A stretch of DNA of 64,000 bases, taken from contig JAGOQJ010000004.1 of assembly GCA_017991595.1 (NCBI GenBank), positions 124,001 to 188,000 of the forward strand, given 5' to 3'. The notes under the pieces are model-generated. The model worked only from the letters and a program-made list of their open reading frames with translations. It was not told the origin of the DNA and searched no databases. This DNA comes from Candidatus Didemnitutus sp. (GTDB lineage Bacteria > Verrucomicrobiota > Verrucomicrobiia > Opitutales > Opitutaceae). The position numbers and the translations under genes are program-made. Below are positions 62,065 through 64,000 of this stretch, piece by piece. Within the stretch, counting starts at the first letter, position 1; every line of letters starts with the position of its first letter.

Positions 62065-62089
62065 GGGCGCAGCAAGACTGCGCCCCTAC
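62065..62089 (+). repeat. REP palindrome copy 1
   Basis: Hairpin GGGCGCAG-CAAGA-CTGCGCCC followed by CTAC. Identical to the copy at 62707-62731 and inverted relative to 62134-62158. Confidence 0.9.
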
Positions 62090-62133
62090 GCACGCTATGA
62101 GCTAAGCCAAAGCTCTCCCGCTGCCCTTCGGTT

Positions 62134-62158
62134 GTAGGGGCGCAGTCTTGCTGCGCCC
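62134..62158 (-). repeat. REP palindrome copy 2 (inverted)
   Basis: GTAG followed by the hairpin GGGCGCAG-TCTTG-CTGCGCCC, the exact reverse complement of copy 1, 44 bp away. The pair forms a BIME-like unit just after the RAYT stop codon. Confidence 0.9.
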
Positions 62159-62159
62159 G

Positions 62160-62705
62160 TCACTCGCCGACGTGCAAATCCTCGCGCTCCGGCAACTCCA
62201 ACCATTCCCTCGGCGGGCATCCAACCTCATCGAGCAACATCGTAAACCGGAACCTCGATGGGTCCGGGCAATGCCATCCCAGCCATGTCGCGTCGGTTGT
62301 CACCAAGCGCGCCCGGTAGGGATTCATGAAGATGTAGATGCCGTATTCTTCGCTTGAGTCCGCGCTCCGCAGGCGATGCTCGAAAAAATCCCGCTGCCAT
62401 GAGGCGTTCACATTGTGCAGCGAGGCTTTGGTCCGCACCTTGAATTTCGCCAAAACGCGCCCGAGCGTCAGACGCTCGCCCAGTTGGAAAAACCAGTGGA
62501 AGTGATCCGGCATGACCGTGGCCGCAAACGTAGCGGTATCGCCGGTAGCGTCAGATTCTTTCCAGTGCGCGCGAATCGCATGCGCAATCACAGGCACAGC
62601 CAGCACGGACTGGCGGCCGACGATGCATCCGGTCACGAAATACGCCGCACCCGGGACGGACATGCGCCCGGCATGGAGTGCGGAGTTTTTTCGCTGGCGG
62701 AACAA
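62160..62705 (-). CDS. REP-associated tyrosine transposase (RAYT, IS200-like fold)
   Basis: Y1-type HUH transposase domesticated with REP sequences, about 181 residues. The metal-binding HUH motif is MPDHFHWFF, GAAYFVTGCI is the first strand, and YIFMNPYRARLV is the conserved RAYT C-terminal element (usually NPVRAGLV). It would nick REP hairpins in single-stranded DNA. The start is uncertain: TTG at 62705 keeps the KNSALHAGR stretch common in relatives, and ATG at 62663 is an alternative. The gene begins and ends within a few bases of REP copies. Confidence 0.85.
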   Translation of the reverse strand: MFRQRKNSALHAGRMSVPGAAYFVTGCIVGRQSVLAVPVIAHAIRAHWKESDATGDTATFAATVMPDHFHWFFQLGERLTLGRVLAKFKVRTKASLHNVNASWQRDFFEHRLRSADSSEEYGIYIFMNPYRARLVTTDATWLGWHCPDPSRFRFTMLLDEVGCPPREWLELPEREDLHVGE

Positions 62706-62706
62706 A

Positions 62707-62731
62707 GGGCGCAGCAAGACTGCGCCCCTAC
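62707..62731 (+). repeat. REP palindrome copy 3
   Basis: Same sequence and orientation as copy 1, directly upstream of the transposase start. Confidence 0.9.
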
Positions 62732-62821
62732 AACCCAAGGGCAAAGAGGATTTCTCGATCCGGCTCCTCGCCTCGCACTAGGACCGGACGCAGATTAGCC
62801 GCGACTCTTGCCAGCGCCTCG

Positions 62822-63214
62822 TCACCCGCCGGCGAACACCGGGCGGAAACCCGCCTCGCTCAGGATCGCCGCGATCTTGTCGCGCTGGTCGCCTTGGATC
62901 TCGATGTCGCCGTCCTTCACCGTGCCGCCGCAGCCGCACGCGTTGCGCATCTTTTTGCAGAGCGATTCCTTCTCGGGCAGCCCGATGCCGACGAACCCCG
63001 TCACCAGCGTCACCGTCTTGCCGCCGCGCCCGGCCGTCGTGCGCTTGATGTCGACGCGGCCACGGTTCTTGGCCGGCGCCGCGATCTGAATCTTGGCGGG
63101 CCCGCCCGCCGGAGCCTTGGGCAACGCGGGCAATCCGGTTCCGCTCAACGCGCCAAACGGGTTCTGCCCCAGAGATTGACCGCCATCGGTCGGGATTTTG
63201 TTGCCGGTTGACAT
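62822..63214 (-). CDS. SUI1/YciH-type translation initiation factor
   Basis: Bacterial homologue of eIF1, 130 residues. The first 55 residues are a Pro/Gly/Ala-rich linker. The SUI1 domain follows: GRVDIKRTTAGRGGKTVTLVTG, LCKKMRNACGCGGTVKDGDIEIQGD. The ACGCGGTVKDG loop is the family signature. It probably binds the small ribosomal subunit and affects start selection. The ATG at 63214 was chosen. Another in-frame ATG three codons upstream is equally possible. It is a possible but untested link to the scarcity of visible Shine-Dalgarno sequences in this window. Confidence 0.9.
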   Translation of the reverse strand: MSTGNKIPTDGGQSLGQNPFGALSGTGLPALPKAPAGGPAKIQIAAPAKNRGRVDIKRTTAGRGGKTVTLVTGFVGIGLPEKESLCKKMRNACGCGGTVKDGDIEIQGDQRDKIAAILSEAGFRPVFAGG

Positions 63215-63326
63215 CGGGTTCATGTGGCACGGAGAGCGCCGGGAATTCAAGCCGCAGTTCGTCGATCAAGGCGGTCCCGGCCACGGCGAGCAGCCTCCCG
63301 CGGACTCCGCCCGAGCCTTCCCAACC

Positions 63327-63590
63327 TCAGTGCCGATGCCCGCCGCCCCCGCAGCCTCCGGGCGGGCTCGCGGGTTGGGCAAAGCCGCTCTCGCCGCCAA
63401 GATACAACAGCGCCTTGGCATAACTCCGCCCCTCCAGAAAGTGCACCAGCTGGGGAGACAACTCCGCCCGATGCGCCGCCAGCAAGGCCTCCAGCTGCGT
63501 GAGCGCGCCCGAGATCGCCGCCCCGTCGCCCCGCTTCACCGCCGCGTCGAATTCCTGCAAAGCCTGCCTGACCTGCGCTTGCGTAGACAT
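63327..63590 (-). CDS. Hypothetical small protein with Gly/Cys/His tail
   Basis: An 87-residue protein, mostly helical, with no signal peptide or membrane segment. The N-terminal VRQALQEFDAAVKRGDGAAI and LTQLEALLAAHRAELSPQLVHFLEGRSY suggest a small helical bundle. It ends GGCGGGGHRH, a Cys/His tail that could bind a metal. I know no named family. It lies upstream of SUI1 on the same strand. Confidence 0.72.
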   Translation of the reverse strand: MSTQAQVRQALQEFDAAVKRGDGAAISGALTQLEALLAAHRAELSPQLVHFLEGRSYAKALLYLGGESGFAQPASPPGGCGGGGHRH

Positions 63591-63769
63591 ACGCCCGGAG
63601 CGTGTTTAAGTTTATTTAATGAGCAAGCCCCGGCGCATGAAACCGATTTTTTCCTCTAGCAACGCGCCCCAATACGGTTGAGTTGGCGAGGTGCCGGTGT
63701 TCGGTTCCACGTCCCCTGCCATAAACGGTCTTAATGCCCGCAACCGGCCGGTCTTCCCCTTCTGCCTCC

Positions 63770-64000
63770 ATGAATCCCGTGAACTTCTCCGAACGCGCCA
63801 ACGCCGCGATCGTTGACGAGTATTATCAACGCTGGCTCGCCGATCCCGAGTCGGTCGACGCCTCCTGGCGCGCCTTCTTCCAAGGCTTCACGCTCGGCGC
63901 CGATGGCCGCACGCTGGCCGGCGGCACCGCCGGCGCACCGGGCGAGTGCATTCCGAAGCAGTCGCAGGTCGACAGCCTCATCTACCACTACCGCGCCATC
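63770..64000 (+). CDS. sucA: 2-oxoglutarate dehydrogenase E1 component, N-terminal part (3' truncated by window)
   Basis: The first 77 residues of the thiamine-dependent E1 subunit that decarboxylates 2-oxoglutarate in the TCA cycle. EYYQRWLADPESVDASWRAFFQGF is the family's N-terminal motif, which contacts the E2 component, followed by a Gly-rich linker and SLIYHYRA, the start of the next helix. The catalytic part lies outside the window. An ATG 12 codons upstream is also in frame. The motif directly follows the chosen ATG, as in homologues. Confidence 0.9.
   Translation, partial: MNPVNFSERANAAIVDEYYQRWLADPESVDASWRAFFQGFTLGADGRTLAGGTAGAPGECIPKQSQVDSLIYHYRAI

Larger units (their letters stand above)
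62065..62731. mobile_element. RAYT gene with flanking REP palindromes
   Basis: A REP-associated tyrosine transposase gene is bracketed by three copies of the same 25-bp REP palindrome, two in inverted arrangement on one side and one at the other end. REP elements like this are mobilised by the RAYT and scattered through genomes. I see only these three copies in the window. Confidence 0.85.

Noticed and set aside
63224..63240. TGGCACG with GG-N10-GC as a sigma-54 promoter
   Set aside because: It lies antisense at the start of the SUI1 gene and no plus-strand gene begins within 500 bp.

Overview
The window is a dense, GC-rich (about two-thirds G+C by eye), Gram-negative bacterial chromosome segment. 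The content points to Verrucomicrobiota, probably Opitutaceae. Indicators are an exosortase, a formylglycine-type sulfatase, a type III glutamine synthetase, a deoxyhypusine-synthase-like enzyme, a SUI1/YciH factor, a PQQ/MBG-repeat secreted protein, LPS (waaA, lptF/G) genes and a REP-associated transposase with its REP repeats. This assignment is inference from gene content. I recognised 61 protein-coding segments (two cut by the window edges, one reached by frameshift), one tRNA (His), the SRP RNA and several terminators. I saw no prophage, CRISPR array or rRNA.

Layout. 1-9.1 kb: end of a periplasmic PPIase, a TolC-type exporter, a tryptophanase-like lyase, a membrane protein, miaA, a diacylglycerol kinase-like gene, a diguanylate cyclase response regulator, trpA and an EEP nuclease. 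9.2-27.2 kb is a phosphate region: tRNA-His; a DUF47 protein with a Pit transporter; convergent to them a porin-pstS-[terminator]-pstC-pstA-pstB-phoU unit; an SNF2 helicase; a phosphatase plus ppk1; and, divergent from ppk1, a three-gene glycosyltransferase / PlcP-like phosphoesterase / MGDG-synthase-like operon. Arrays of 11-bp direct repeats resembling Pho boxes lie about 50-65 bp upstream of the porin, pstC, ppk1 and the glycosyltransferase operon. The simplest reading is one Pi-starvation regulon for outer-membrane uptake, high-affinity import, polyphosphate, and replacement of phospholipids by glycolipids.

27-40 kb: a sugar acetyltransferase, waaA, the DHS-like enzyme, an M16 protease, exosortase plus DUF2238 protein, HIT-phoH-ybeY, an ECF sigma/DUF6768 pair, xerD and infA. 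40-48 kb: tadA, then a surface-signalling block (secreted beta-propeller/MBG protein, histidine kinase and outer-membrane barrel in translationally coupled order) with a small periplasmic protein and an NtrC-like regulator. 48-58 kb: superoxide dismutase, a CHASE2 adenylate cyclase, glnN behind a sigma-54-like promoter, dnaX with an A9 slippage site and a tau-like extension in the -1 frame, SRP RNA, a second ECF sigma operon with a Spy-like protein, and an Lpt permease. 58-64 kb: rlmN, metF, a sulfatase, the RAYT/REP element, SUI1, a small His/Cys-tailed protein and the start of sucA.

The strongest items for follow-up are the Pho-box-linked lipid-remodelling operon and the dnaX slippage site with its hidden tau extension. 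Many starts lack an obvious Shine-Dalgarno sequence, so several start codons are family-based choices.
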